Of a stretch of DNA of 64,000 nucleotides, positions 29,275 to 38,419 are shown one piece after another. The position numbers and the translations under genes were made by a program. Each line of letters starts with the position of its first letter. Position 1 is the stretch's first letter. The stretch covers positions 496,001 to 560,000 of the forward strand of contig NZ_JAAORE010000003.1 of assembly GCF_017696175.1 (NCBI RefSeq), read 5' to 3'. This stretch comes from Prochlorococcus marinus XMU1404. GTDB taxonomy: Bacteria > Cyanobacteriota > Cyanobacteriia > PCC-6307 > Cyanobiaceae. A model generated the notes under the pieces. It was not told the DNA's origin and made no database searches. It saw only the letters and a program-made list of their open reading frames with translations.

Positions 29275-30069
29275 ATGAAAAACCATTCAACTTTACTAAT
29301 TGGAGGAAAACAATTTTCCAGTAGATTAATGTTGGGTACTGGCAAATACAAATCTACTCAAGATATGGTAGAAAGTTTGTCAAATTCTGAGACTGAAATT
29401 ATAACAGTAGCTGTTAGAAGAATTAAAAATGATCAGACCGGAGAAAATTTATTCGAAAAGATCAACTGGAAAAAATACTGGATGCTTCCTAATACAGCTG
29501 GTTGTATTAATTCCGATGAAGCAGTCAGAATAGCAATTTTGGGAAGAGAACTTGCAAAATTGTCTGGTCAAGAAGAAAATAATTTTGTGAAGTTAGAAGT
29601 AATTCCTGACAAAAAGTATTTGCTACCAGATCCGATAGAAACCCTTAAAGCAGCTGAAATTTTAATAAAAAAGGGTTTTACTGTACTTCCCTATATCAAT
29701 GCAGATCCTATTCTTGCAAACAAACTAGAAGAAATAGGTTGTGCAACTGTAATGCCATTAGGCTCGCCAATTGGCTCCGGGCAAGGTTTATTAAATTTAT
29801 CAAATATAAGGATAATTATTGAAAATGCAAAAGTGCCAGTAATAATTGACGCAGGAATTGGAGTGCCAAGTGAAGCTTCTCAAGCAATGGAACTTGGAGC
29901 TGATGGTGTCTTAATCAATAGTGCAATAGCACAAGCTGAAGATCCTCCTCTGATGGCTCAAGCAATAAATTATGGGGTAAAAGCTGGTAGACAAGCTTTT
30001 CTTGCCGGAAGAATTAGAAGACAATCCATTGCAGTAGCAAGTTCACCGGTAAAAAACATATCTATCTGA
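29275..30069 (+). CDS. thiG: Thiazole synthase
   Basis: ThiG makes the thiazole phosphate of thiamine from deoxyxylulose phosphate, a glycine- or tyrosine-derived imine and ThiS thiocarboxylate. The 264-residue TIM barrel shows [51 protein letters not shown] and [23 protein letters not shown] (given here in parts), all family signatures. The ATG lies two bases after the TPR gene stop, so translational coupling is likely. No TPP riboswitch is present. Confidence 0.97.
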   Translation: MKNHSTLLIGGKQFSSRLMLGTGKYKSTQDMVESLSNSETEIITVAVRRIKNDQTGENLFEKINWKKYWMLPNTAGCINSDEAVRIAILGRELAKLSGQEENNFVKLEVIPDKKYLLPDPIETLKAAEILIKKGFTVLPYINADPILANKLEEIGCATVMPLGSPIGSGQGLLNLSNIRIIIENAKVPVIIDAGIGVPSEASQAMELGADGVLINSAIAQAEDPPLMAQAINYGVKAGRQAFLAGRIRRQSIAVASSPVKNISI

Positions 30070-30241
30070 TTCTATACATTGAATAAAGTTGGGAAAAACA
30101 GAGCAAAAATTTATTATTTAATTTTATTTATCGAATTAAGAAAGAAGATTTGAAACTATTTACAATGTTTTTTCGCAAATTGGAAGCGCACTGTAGTAAT
30201 TTAATAAATATATTATGAATCTATTAATTCTGGAGTTCTGA
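30070..30241 (+). promoter_or_regulatory. Leader region of sqdB
   Basis: This 172-base gap holds no credible ORF (longest about 17 codons). It must carry the sqdB promoter. A Shine-Dalgarno-like GGAG at about 30231-30234 lies seven bases before the GTG and supports that start. I cannot assign a promoter box securely and see no strong hairpin. Confidence 0.4.
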
Positions 30242-31435
30242 GTGAAAGTTATTGTTCTAGGTGGAGATGGTTTTTGCGGTTGGCCTTGTGCGGTGAATTT
30301 AGCAGAGCAAAATCATGATGTGATTATTGTCGACAATTTAAGTCGTAGAAAAATTGATATTGATCTAGAGGTAGAATCATTAACTCCAATTGCTTCGATA
30401 ACAGAAAGACTTTCTGCATGGAAAGAGATTGGAGGTAAGCCTATGAGATTTCTTAACATGGATATCTCTAAACAATATCAAAAATTACTCAATTTGCTCG
30501 TTAATGAAAAACCAGATTCTGTGATCCATTTTGCAGAACAAAGAGCAGCGCCTTACTCAATGAAATCTAGTTTTACCAAAAGATATACAGTAGATAATAA
30601 TGTTAATGGCACCCACAACCTACTTGCTGCAATTGTAGAGAGTAATTTAGATATTCATGTTGTTCATTTAGGAACAATGGGAGTCTACGGATATGGATCA
30701 CATAGAGGTGCAACAATTCCAGAAGGTTATCTAAAAGTTGAAGTTCCACAACCAGATGGAAGCAGGTTTGAAGAAGAAATATTACACCCCGCTAGTCCAG
30801 GTAGTGTATACCATATGACTAAAACTCTAGATCAATTATTATTTCTTTACTACAACAAAAATGATCTTGTAAGAATCACTGACCTACATCAAGGCATAGT
30901 TTGGGGAACAAATACAGAAGCAACTTTAAGAGATCCTAGATTGACGAACCGATTTGACTATGACGGAGATTATGGAACAGTTCTAAACAGATTTCTAATG
31001 CAAGCAGCAATTGGATATCCATTAAGTGTGCATGGGACAGGAGGTCAAACAAGAGCATTTATACATATAAAAGACTCTGTTAAATGTGTACAAATTGCTC
31101 TTGAAAATCCTCCAAAACCTGGCGAGAGAGTCAAAATCTTTAATCAAATGACTGAAAGTCATCAAGTTGGAGAACTTGCTAAAAAAGTTGCGACTCTAAC
31201 AGGAGCCGATATCAATTATTTACCAAATCCAAGGAATGAAGCAGTAGAAAATGATCTAATTGTTGATAATAAATGCTTTATAGAATTAGGTTTAAACCCA
31301 ACGACTCTTGATAATGGCCTATTAGAAGAAGTTGTTAAAGTTGCGAAAAAATACTCCAATAGGTGTGATCTTAAGCGCATACCTTGTGTTTCATCCTGGA
31401 CTAAAAAACAAGCTGAGGCAATAAAGACTAATTAA
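30242..31435 (+). CDS. sqdB: UDP-sulfoquinovose synthase
   Basis: SqdB converts UDP-glucose and sulfite to UDP-sulfoquinovose, the head-group donor for the thylakoid sulfolipid SQDG. It is a short-chain dehydrogenase/epimerase with NAD loop VLGGDGFCGWP near the N-terminus and catalytic YHMTK at 190-194; LGTMGVYG and HGTGGQTRAFIHI are typical of SqdB. The 397-residue length fits. The start is GTG with a GGAG ribosome site. It is paired with sqdX, 27 bases downstream. Sulfolipid substitution for phospholipid is a known phosphorus-saving trait of picocyanobacteria. Confidence 0.97.
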   Translation: MKVIVLGGDGFCGWPCAVNLAEQNHDVIIVDNLSRRKIDIDLEVESLTPIASITERLSAWKEIGGKPMRFLNMDISKQYQKLLNLLVNEKPDSVIHFAEQRAAPYSMKSSFTKRYTVDNNVNGTHNLLAAIVESNLDIHVVHLGTMGVYGYGSHRGATIPEGYLKVEVPQPDGSRFEEEILHPASPGSVYHMTKTLDQLLFLYYNKNDLVRITDLHQGIVWGTNTEATLRDPRLTNRFDYDGDYGTVLNRFLMQAAIGYPLSVHGTGGQTRAFIHIKDSVKCVQIALENPPKPGERVKIFNQMTESHQVGELAKKVATLTGADINYLPNPRNEAVENDLIVDNKCFIELGLNPTTLDNGLLEEVVKVAKKYSNRCDLKRIPCVSSWTKKQAEAIKTN

Positions 31436-31462
31436 AATTTCTGAAATACTTACCTGAAGAAA

Positions 31463-32596
31463 GTGAAAATTGCATTGTTTACTGAAACTTTTTTACCTAA
31501 AGTTGACGGCATAGTCACAAGACTGACTAAAACGATTGAATTTTTAATTAAAAATGGCGATGAAGTTATAATTTTTTGTCCAGAAGGGTGTCCAGAATCA
31601 TATATGGGAGCAACTGTAGTTGGAGTTGCTGCAATGCCATTACCTTTATACCCAGAGTTAAAGCTTGGTTTGCCTGGTCCTGCAGTCTCAGAAAAGTTAG
31701 AAAAATTTAACCCAGATTTGATACATGTAGTTAATCCAGCTGTACTTGGCTTAGGTGGTATATGGTTGGCAAAAACAAATAATATTCCTTTAATTGCTAG
31801 CTACCATACTCATCTTCCAAAATATCTGGAACATTACGGTATGGGTATGTTAGAGCCACTTTTGTGGGAATTACTTAAAGCAGCTCATAATCAAGCCTTG
31901 TTAAATTTATGTACTTCTACCGCTATGGTAAATGAGTTAAAAGATAAAGGTATTCAGAGGACAGCACTATGGCAAAGAGGAGTAGATACTTACAGTTTTC
32001 GACCAGATTTGAGAAGTGAGAAAATGAGAGAAAAATTATTTGGACAATATAAAGACGCTAATTACTTATTGATTTATGTAGGGAGATTATCAGCAGAAAA
32101 ACAAATTGAGAGAATTAAACCAGTCTTAGAAAGTATCCCTACTGCTTGCCTAGCACTTGTAGGTGACGGACCATATCGAAGCCAGCTTGAAAAAATCTTC
32201 GAAAATACTAAGACTAATTTCATTGGATATTTATCTGGAGATGAACTTGCTAGCGCCTATGCCTCTGGAGATATATTTTTATTTCCCTCTAGTACGGAAA
32301 CACTTGGCTTAGTTTTACTAGAAGCAATGGCAGCAGGATGTCCAGTTATCGGAGCAAACAAGGGGGGGATTCCAGATATAATCAGCAATGGGATTAATGG
32401 TTGTTTATATGATCCTGATGAAAAAGATAATGGTGAACAAAGTTTGATTGAAGCAACAAAAAAAATCCTAGAGAATGAAGATAAAAGAGAAGTTATGAGA
32501 AAAGAAGCACGAAACGAGGCAGAAAAATGGGATTGGAATCAAGCAACGCTACAACTGCAAAATTATTATTCAGATACCCTCAAAGAAATAGATTAA
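31463..32596 (+). CDS. sqdX: Sulfoquinovosyl transferase (SQDG synthase)
   Basis: SqdX moves sulfoquinovose from UDP to diacylglycerol to form SQDG. The 377-residue product is a GT-B family 4 glycosyltransferase. It begins MKIALFTETFLPKVDGIVTR (GTG start), then has HVVNPAVLG, YHTHLP, IYVGRLSAEKQIERI and the donor-binding E-x7-E element in LLEAMAAGCPVIGANKGGIPD. The order sqdB-sqdX, the similarity to cyanobacterial SqdX and the pathway fit make the call firm. It converges on a small unknown gene. Confidence 0.95.
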   Translation: MKIALFTETFLPKVDGIVTRLTKTIEFLIKNGDEVIIFCPEGCPESYMGATVVGVAAMPLPLYPELKLGLPGPAVSEKLEKFNPDLIHVVNPAVLGLGGIWLAKTNNIPLIASYHTHLPKYLEHYGMGMLEPLLWELLKAAHNQALLNLCTSTAMVNELKDKGIQRTALWQRGVDTYSFRPDLRSEKMREKLFGQYKDANYLLIYVGRLSAEKQIERIKPVLESIPTACLALVGDGPYRSQLEKIFENTKTNFIGYLSGDELASAYASGDIFLFPSSTETLGLVLLEAMAAGCPVIGANKGGIPDIISNGINGCLYDPDEKDNGEQSLIEATKKILENEDKREVMRKEARNEAEKWDWNQATLQLQNYYSDTLKEID

Positions 32597-32608
32597 ACTT
32601 AACCTAAA

Positions 32609-32857
32609 TTATGCTACGTGTGGAGGCGTAGGATTACTATACGAACTTAAAGGAAGTATTAGAGTAGCAATATTTTGATTCTTTTCAGGCCTTTTTTTCT
32701 TTGAAAATTTTTTACCAAAAGGTACTCTTATAACATTAGTTCCCTCAATTGAACAAATACTTGAATTATCTCCTGAAAAATTATTGACAAAATTTGGTAG
32801 ATCGACATTTTTAGATCGCAGGTGCTTAACATTACCAGATTTAAAATCTTTAGTCAT
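32609..32857 (-). CDS. Small unknown protein
   Basis: I do not recognise this family. The 82-residue product has no signal peptide or membrane segment. It has a Lys-rich middle (GKKFSKKKRPEKNQ) and a hydrophobic/proline C-terminus (LILPLSSYSNPTPPHVA). An internal stretch (GTNVIRVPFGK) could form strands. The ATG is preceded by a 130-base AT-rich gap, and the gene faces sqdX tail to tail with 12 bases between. It could be a lineage-specific gene; its being open for 82 codons in AT-rich DNA is modest support. Confidence 0.6.
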   Translation of the reverse strand: MTKDFKSGNVKHLRSKNVDLPNFVNNFSGDNSSICSIEGTNVIRVPFGKKFSKKKRPEKNQNIATLILPLSSYSNPTPPHVA

Positions 32858-32970
32858 AGCTTCAAATACCCCAAAAAAATTTGATGCTTGTGTATTTTAA
32901 TAAAAAAATTTAAAAAAATTCTATAAGAAAATATTAAATTTTTATTCAAATTGATAATAACTAAGTAAAT

Positions 32971-32990
32971 AAAAGGACGCTAGTCCTTTA
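32971..32990 (-). terminator. Intrinsic terminator at the end of gcvP
   Basis: On the minus strand AAAGGAC-TAGC-GTCCTTT forms a perfect 7-bp stem with a 4-base loop, followed by TATTTACTT. The gcvP TAA overlaps the left arm. It has the best GC content and tail of the hairpins in this window and would end the gcv unit. Confidence 0.6.
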
Positions 32991-35897
32991 AGCACATTTT
33001 TTCTCTTCTAAAGTATCTTCTTGATTTACATTGCAAGAACAAATTAAATTGCGATCGCCATATGCATTATTAATCCTAGAAACTGAAGACCAAAACTTTA
33101 TAGTTGTTGGAGTTTTATAAGGAAAAGAAGCTTTTGCTTTTGAATAAGGATAATGCCAAGTTTCAGCAATTAACTCTTTCAGCGTATGGGGAGCATTGCT
33201 TATTACATTATTATTAGTCAATTCATTATTATTTTCTATTTCACTGATTTCTTCTCCAATCAATAACATAGCCTCACAAAATCTATCTAATTCTGCCAAA
33301 CTTTCACTTTCAGTAGGCTCTATCATTATGGTCTCTGGAACAGGCCAACTTATAGTTGGAGCATGAAAACTATAATCTATTAATCGTTTAGCTAAATCAT
33401 TTACACTCAAACCAGTTCTAGATTTTAAATCTCTAAAATCTAAAATACATTCATGTGCGACAAAATTATTTTTTCCTTTATAGAGAATCTTGAATTTATG
33501 CTTTAGAGAATACGCAATATAATTTGCAGATAAAATTGCGTGTGCAGTTGCTTTCCTTAAACCACTAATACCTGCCATTTTTATGTACATCCAGCTTATT
33601 GGAAGAATACTCGCACTCCCATGCTTGGCAGAAGATACGTAATTGGAACTATTAGATAAATTATTATCCGTTAAAGAATGATTAGGAAGAAATGGGCTTA
33701 AAGTTTCTGATGAAGCAACTGGACCTACTCCTGGACCACCACCTCCATGTGGAATGCAGAATGTTTTATGTAAATTCAAATGACAAACATCAACACCATA
33801 GTGCCCGGGTTTACATAATCCAACCTGAGCATTCAGATTTGCTCCATCTAAATAGACAAATCCTCCAACTGAGTGAATTAAGTCACATATCTTTCTGATT
33901 TGCAATTCAAAAACTCCATGGGTGGATGGATAGGTCAACATAAGAGCTCCTATTTGGTTATCAAATTTCTTGACCTTGATAGACAAATCATGAAAATCAA
34001 TATTTCCTTGGTCATCACATTCAACAGTTAATACATCAAAACCTGCCATAACTGCACTAGCAGGATTTGTTCCATGAGCACTTTTAGGAATTAAGCATTT
34101 TTTTCTTGAAGGTTCACCTTTTGATTCAAAATAAGAATTTATTGCCAATAAACCTGCAAACTCTCCTTGAGAGCCTGCATTTGGTTGAAAAGAAACTGAT
34201 TTTAAGCCAACAATATCACTTATCCATTTTTCTAAGTCAGATATTATTTTTGAATAGCCCTTAGTTTGATCTGGTGGAGAAAAAGGATGAATGGAAGATA
34301 AATTAGCCCAAGAGACTGGACTTAACTCTGCTGCAGAATTTAACTTCATGGTACAGCTGCCTAATGGCATCATTCCATCTACCAAAGAAAAATCTTTTTC
34401 AGCAAGTCGGAATATATATCTCATTAATTCAGTTTCACTTTGGTAATTTGAGAATATATCTTGCTGCATCCATTCACTGGATCTCAAAGCTAAACTTTCA
34501 AGGTGAAATCCTTTATCAAATTTTATAAGCTCTAGATCTTCTTTTTTATCTATAAGGTTTGCTATGAAAGTTACAATATCTTTTATTTCTTTTTCACTAC
34601 TAAGCTCATCTAAAGAGATCCCAAAGCCAGTTGAATCTTCAATAGTTGATCCCAACGGCAGAATTCTTAAGTTATATCCGTTTTTTAAAGCTTCATTATG
34701 GATCTTTTGGGAGTGCTCAGAATAAACGTCAACACTGTCAAATCTAATCCCATCAGGAATATCAAAACCTAGATCAATCAAACTTGATTCTAAATTTCTT
34801 CTCAACTTAACTAATCTCTTAGCAATTTGCGTTAATCCAGAGGGTCCATGATAAATAGCATAAAAAGAAGAAATAATAGCTAACAAAGATTGAGCAGTAC
34901 AAATATTACTAGTGGCCTTCTCCCTTCTAATATGTTGCTCCCTTGTTTGCAATGCTAGTCTTAAAGACTTTTCTCCGTTTTTAGAAAGAGTTTGCCCGAC
35001 AATTCTTCCAGGTATCAGCCTTTTAAATCTTTCGCTACATGCAAAATATGCTGCATGGGGGCCACCAAAACCCATTGGAACACCAAATCTTTGCATACTA
35101 CCCACTGCAACATCAACACCAAATTCAGAAATTGGTTTAATTAAAACTTGTGCCAGTGGATCAATACATACCGTTACAATAATTTCTGATCTATGTGCTT
35201 GGGATATTAAGAATGTGGGATCAAATAGTTCCCCATTTTTACCAGGTAATTGCAATAAAATTCCAAAAACATCATCATGATTAGGAAGATTGCTTTGACT
35301 AAAGCGTTGTAAGGATATTCCCAAAGGTTTTGCTCTAGTTTGTAAAACATTAAAAGTATGATCAAAAACATTTGATTCTACTAAGTATACTTTTGAAGAT
35401 TTATTTTTTCTTGCAGCAAAACTCATAGCCATAGCTTCTGCTGCAGCAGTACCCTCATCTAACAAAGATGCATTAGCGACAGGAAATCCTGTTAGTTCAC
35501 AAACAATAGTCTGAAAATTAAATAGAGCTTCTAACCTTCCTTGTGCAATTTCTGCTTGGTATGGAGTATAAGATGTGTACCACCTAGGATTCTCTAGAAC
35601 ATGTCTTTGGATTACTTTAGGCATGTGATTGTCATAATAACCAAGGCCTATTAGAGATCTCATTTTGGTATTTTTCTTCGCAATCTCTTCTAATTCATTT
35701 AAAGCCTCAATTTCTGAACAACCTTTGGGTAATATTTCTGAAGATTTATCTTTAAGCTGAATATCTTTAGGAATAACTTGATTAATAAATTGATCAATAT
35801 TATTAAAACCAAGCTTCTTCAGCATAATTCTCTCATCATTATCTCCTAACCCAAGATGCCTATCTATAAACAAATCGGGGCCAATTTTGGAAGTCAT
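32988..35897 (-). CDS. gcvP: Glycine dehydrogenase (decarboxylating), P-protein
   Basis: The PLP-dependent P-protein decarboxylates glycine and passes the aminomethyl group to the lipoyl arm of GcvH. In cyanobacteria this handles photorespiratory glycine and feeds one-carbon folate. The 969-residue product is the fused, homodimeric type. It has SLIGLGYYDNHMPKVI and TPYQAEIAQGRLEALFNFQT near the N-terminus and the PLP lysine at about 711 (LHKTFCIPHGGGGPG). The C-terminal SASILPISWMYI is also typical. gcvH lies 45 bases upstream on the same strand; gcvT is 16 kb away. A perfect GCGATCGC (HIP1) octamer lies near its 3' end. Confidence 0.98.
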   Translation of the reverse strand: MTSKIGPDLFIDRHLGLGDNDERIMLKKLGFNNIDQFINQVIPKDIQLKDKSSEILPKGCSEIEALNELEEIAKKNTKMRSLIGLGYYDNHMPKVIQRHVLENPRWYTSYTPYQAEIAQGRLEALFNFQTIVCELTGFPVANASLLDEGTAAAEAMAMSFAARKNKSSKVYLVESNVFDHTFNVLQTRAKPLGISLQRFSQSNLPNHDDVFGILLQLPGKNGELFDPTFLISQAHRSEIIVTVCIDPLAQVLIKPISEFGVDVAVGSMQRFGVPMGFGGPHAAYFACSERFKRLIPGRIVGQTLSKNGEKSLRLALQTREQHIRREKATSNICTAQSLLAIISSFYAIYHGPSGLTQIAKRLVKLRRNLESSLIDLGFDIPDGIRFDSVDVYSEHSQKIHNEALKNGYNLRILPLGSTIEDSTGFGISLDELSSEKEIKDIVTFIANLIDKKEDLELIKFDKGFHLESLALRSSEWMQQDIFSNYQSETELMRYIFRLAEKDFSLVDGMMPLGSCTMKLNSAAELSPVSWANLSSIHPFSPPDQTKGYSKIISDLEKWISDIVGLKSVSFQPNAGSQGEFAGLLAINSYFESKGEPSRKKCLIPKSAHGTNPASAVMAGFDVLTVECDDQGNIDFHDLSIKVKKFDNQIGALMLTYPSTHGVFELQIRKICDLIHSVGGFVYLDGANLNAQVGLCKPGHYGVDVCHLNLHKTFCIPHGGGGPGVGPVASSETLSPFLPNHSLTDNNLSNSSNYVSSAKHGSASILPISWMYIKMAGISGLRKATAHAILSANYIAYSLKHKFKILYKGKNNFVAHECILDFRDLKSRTGLSVNDLAKRLIDYSFHAPTISWPVPETIMIEPTESESLAELDRFCEAMLLIGEEISEIENNNELTNNNVISNAPHTLKELIAETWHYPYSKAKASFPYKTPTTIKFWSSVSRINNAYGDRNLICSCNVNQEDTLEEKKCA

Positions 35898-35942
35898 ACT
35901 AAGATATTTTTCTTTAAAATAGCTCTTTTTGAAAACTTTGCC

Positions 35943-36332
35943 TTATTTTGGTACAACCTTTGATTGATATTCTTCGGAAGTCATCAAATCAGCAATTGAT
36001 ACTTTTGATCCTGGTTTCAAAATAACTAACCAACCATCTCCAATCGGATCATTCTGTAAAAGCTCGGGGTTATCAATAACACTTTCATTTACAGATACTA
36101 TTTCCCCTGAAAAAGGCAGATAGACTTCCTCAACAGCCTTAACAGATTCTATTGTTCCAAAAGTCTCACCTTTCTCTAAAGTAGACCCTTGATCAACTAA
36201 CTCAACAAAAACAATATCTCCTAATTGATCTATGGCAAATTCACTAACTCCAATTTTTAAAAATCCGTTTTCTTCCAAGACATATTCATGGGTATCAGCA
36301 TAATTGAAGTTATCTGGAAACTGGTAAGACAT
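35943..36332 (-). CDS. gcvH: Glycine cleavage system H protein
   Basis: GcvH is the lipoylated shuttle between P-, T- and L-proteins. The 129-residue product has THEYVLEENG near the N-terminus, GDIVFVELVDQG, and the lipoylation Lys65 in FGTIESVKAVEEVYLPFSG. The C-terminal LLQNDPIGDGWLVILKP is also characteristic. It starts two bases from the end of the upstream PLP-enzyme gene, so coupling is likely. Confidence 0.98.
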   Translation of the reverse strand: MSYQFPDNFNYADTHEYVLEENGFLKIGVSEFAIDQLGDIVFVELVDQGSTLEKGETFGTIESVKAVEEVYLPFSGEIVSVNESVIDNPELLQNDPIGDGWLVILKPGSKVSIADLMTSEEYQSKVVPK

Positions 36333-36334
36333 GA

Positions 36335-37627
36335 TTAAGTTGATAAAGAAAGTAGAGAATCCTTTGAAATTAATTTTTCCTCTAATAATTCAGATAATAA
36401 TTGAATTAATGCAATTTTGATATGAGCTATGTGAGAACCACCTTGAACAAAAATATTATAAGGATCTCTTAGAGGAGCATCAGCAGAAAATTCACTTGTA
36501 CTACCCTCAATAAATGTACCTCCTGCCATTAATAATTTTGAATCATATCCATCCATTGGTGATGGAACAACATTTAAAAAAGAATCTACTGGTGAAGAAT
36601 TTTGAAAAGATTGACAAACTTTTTGTACCAAATCAGGATTATTTAATCTCACTGACTGAATAAGATCAGATCTATAAGTTGCTGGCTCTGGCAAAACCTT
36701 AAATCCCAAATTTTTAAAAACTGCTGCAACCATATCAGCACCTTTTAGTGATTCGTGAACAATTTGTGGTGCTAAGAACAAACCCTGCAAAATTAATCTT
36801 CCTAGTCCAAAATTTATTCCTGCTGATGAACCAATACCTGGTGAAGTTAATCTAGAACATGCCATCTCAACCAACTCTGAATCTCCTGCAACATACCCAC
36901 CAGTAGGAACGATCGTTCCTCCCAAATTTTTAATCAATGATCCAGCAATTATATTTGCCCCTTTAGAAATTGGTTCACTATCTTCAACAAGCTCCCCATA
37001 ACAATTATCAACGAAACATATACAGTTAGGATCAAGAGAATGAATCAGACTACAAATTTTCTCTATCTGATGATTAGTCAGAGATTTTCTCCAACTGTAT
37101 CCACAACTTTTTTGTATAAATACTAGTTTGCATGAATTTTCTTGAAAAGAATGAATAATTTTTTCTTCAAAAGAATCAAAATTCTCACAGATATTTATTT
37201 GCTTATAGTCAATCTCAAAATCTTTAAGTGAGCCTTTACCTCCTCCCCTTATTCCTATCACTTCTTCTAACGTGTCGTATGGTTGTCCTGTAAGAGATAA
37301 CATCACATCTCCAGGCCTAAGAATTCCAAATAAGACAGAACTTATTGCATGGGTGCCACTTACAAATTGCATCCTCACAGCTGCCTTTTCAGCAAGAAAA
37401 AATCTTGCAAAAACTGCATCAATTTTTTCTCTAGATATATCACCATGACCACTACCAGAAGATTGATTGAAATGACTAGTAGAAACTTTTTCTTCCTTAA
37501 AAATTGTCAAAATATTTTCTAATTTCTGGAGAACCTGATTTGATCTTTCTTGAAAAACTTGATTTAAACTCTCTTCTACAGAAAGAACAGCGTTTTCAGC
37601 CAGTTTTAAGTTATTTTTAAGTGTCAT
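36335..37627 (-). CDS. PLP-dependent enzyme, aluminium-resistance (COG4100) family
   Basis: The 430-residue product resembles the Cys/Met-metabolism-related PLP family annotated as 'aluminium resistance protein' or cystathionine beta-lyase-like. Visible are SSGSGHGDISREKID, ARFFLAEKAAVRMQFVSGTHAI, RGGGKGSLKDF, the aspartate-containing CFVDNCYGELVE and the PLP lysine in GSLIKNLGGTIVPTGGYVAG. The true reaction is unproven; a carbon-sulfur lyase or gamma-lyase activity is possible. Its place directly before gcvH and gcvP (2-base gap to gcvH) suggests a link with glycine/serine/sulfur amino-acid metabolism, which is inference. Confidence 0.85.
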   Translation of the reverse strand: MTLKNNLKLAENAVLSVEESLNQVFQERSNQVLQKLENILTIFKEEKVSTSHFNQSSGSGHGDISREKIDAVFARFFLAEKAAVRMQFVSGTHAISSVLFGILRPGDVMLSLTGQPYDTLEEVIGIRGGGKGSLKDFEIDYKQINICENFDSFEEKIIHSFQENSCKLVFIQKSCGYSWRKSLTNHQIEKICSLIHSLDPNCICFVDNCYGELVEDSEPISKGANIIAGSLIKNLGGTIVPTGGYVAGDSELVEMACSRLTSPGIGSSAGINFGLGRLILQGLFLAPQIVHESLKGADMVAAVFKNLGFKVLPEPATYRSDLIQSVRLNNPDLVQKVCQSFQNSSPVDSFLNVVPSPMDGYDSKLLMAGGTFIEGSTSEFSADAPLRDPYNIFVQGGSHIAHIKIALIQLLSELLEEKLISKDSLLSLST

Positions 37628-37645
37628 TAATTATGAAGACTCATG

Positions 37646-38344
37646 TTATTTTTCAGAAGCTAAATTTCTTAATTCTGCGAGGAAAGCATTAGGTCCTCTA
37701 CCTTGAAAGTAAGAGAGTTTTTTTGAAGCCTCATATAAATCAAGTAGTTCTCCATCTAATTCTTCTGCCGTATAATCTCTAATTCCTGCTATTACCTCGG
37801 CAAAGCGTTCTCTACGGGTAGATTTATTGACAGCATAAGCTTCCATTACTTGAATTTTACATGATCTCCAAGCCTTATTTTGACAAAAATGCACTGATAA
37901 AGCATCACTTAATGCAGAAGCCTCTTCATCTTCAATGTACCAATCAAAAGATGAAGGAAGAGATTTTAATCCTGAAAAAATCTCAAATAACTCTCCGGCC
38001 GTCAAAGGATGACCTGAATCATTTTTCAAGGGCAATGCAGACTCTTGTAAAGATTTCCATAACTCTGGGTAGTCACTTTCCAAACGATCCCTGATTTTCT
38101 CTATACCCTGATCAAGAATCGTATTAACTTGAGCTAAAGCAAGAAAAACTTCAGGGCCTGGCGAAGATAACTTCCCATTTCTAAGATTAGAAATTTGCGA
38201 ATTATGAACTTTACCTAAATCGAGAATCTCAGAAAGTAATGGTAAAACCCTATGTGACCAACCGTTCCTCTCATGCCAGAGGTGTATCAAATGAGCCATA
38301 GCCCTTCGACCTTTAGATAATTTATCGCGATATCCTAGACTCAC
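37646..38344 (-). CDS. Unknown protein with HTH-like N-terminal region
   Basis: I do not recognise a named family. The 232-residue product starts with a basic, aromatic segment (KGRRAMAHLIHLWHERNGWSH). A stretch from about 35 to 75 (LDLGKVHNSQISNLRNGKLS, then PGPEVFLALAQVN) has the spacing of an XRE-type helix-turn-helix. The remainder is helical and acidic, without membrane segments or catalytic motifs. It is the first gene of the unit that continues with the PLP enzyme, gcvH and gcvP, so a regulator of that unit is conceivable, but this is inference. Divergent from desC across 75 bases. Confidence 0.75.
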   Translation of the reverse strand: MSLGYRDKLSKGRRAMAHLIHLWHERNGWSHRVLPLLSEILDLGKVHNSQISNLRNGKLSSPGPEVFLALAQVNTILDQGIEKIRDRLESDYPELWKSLQESALPLKNDSGHPLTAGELFEIFSGLKSLPSSFDWYIEDEEASALSDALSVHFCQNKAWRSCKIQVMEAYAVNKSTRRERFAEVIAGIRDYTAEELDGELLDLYEASKKLSYFQGRGPNAFLAELRNLASEK

Positions 38345-38419
38345 AGATAATTAAACTTATCAATAGTATAGTATGATAATATTACATATCGGTAATTTTG
38401 AAAACAGTTTTTCAATATC
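38345..38419. promoter_or_regulatory. Divergent promoter region, gcv unit / desC
   Basis: Seventy-five bases separate the two starts. The core holds TATAGTATGATAATATTA, offering -10-like boxes on both strands (for example TATGATAAT on the plus strand). The gap is too short to hold a glycine riboswitch, so if the gcv genes are controlled here it is by protein factors. Confidence 0.4.

Noticed and set aside
29240-29275. TPP riboswitch before thiG
   Set aside because: thiG starts two bases after the TPR gene; no room and no match.
30165-30218. 17-codon ORF upstream of sqdB
   Set aside because: Too short, with no ribosome site or recognisable product.
34912-35280. 122-codon plus-strand ORF opposite gcvP
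   Set aside because: Fully antisense to a conserved gene, with no motif or start signal; a shadow frame. Similar shadows opposite secA, valS, clpX, lysC and pyrG were dropped.
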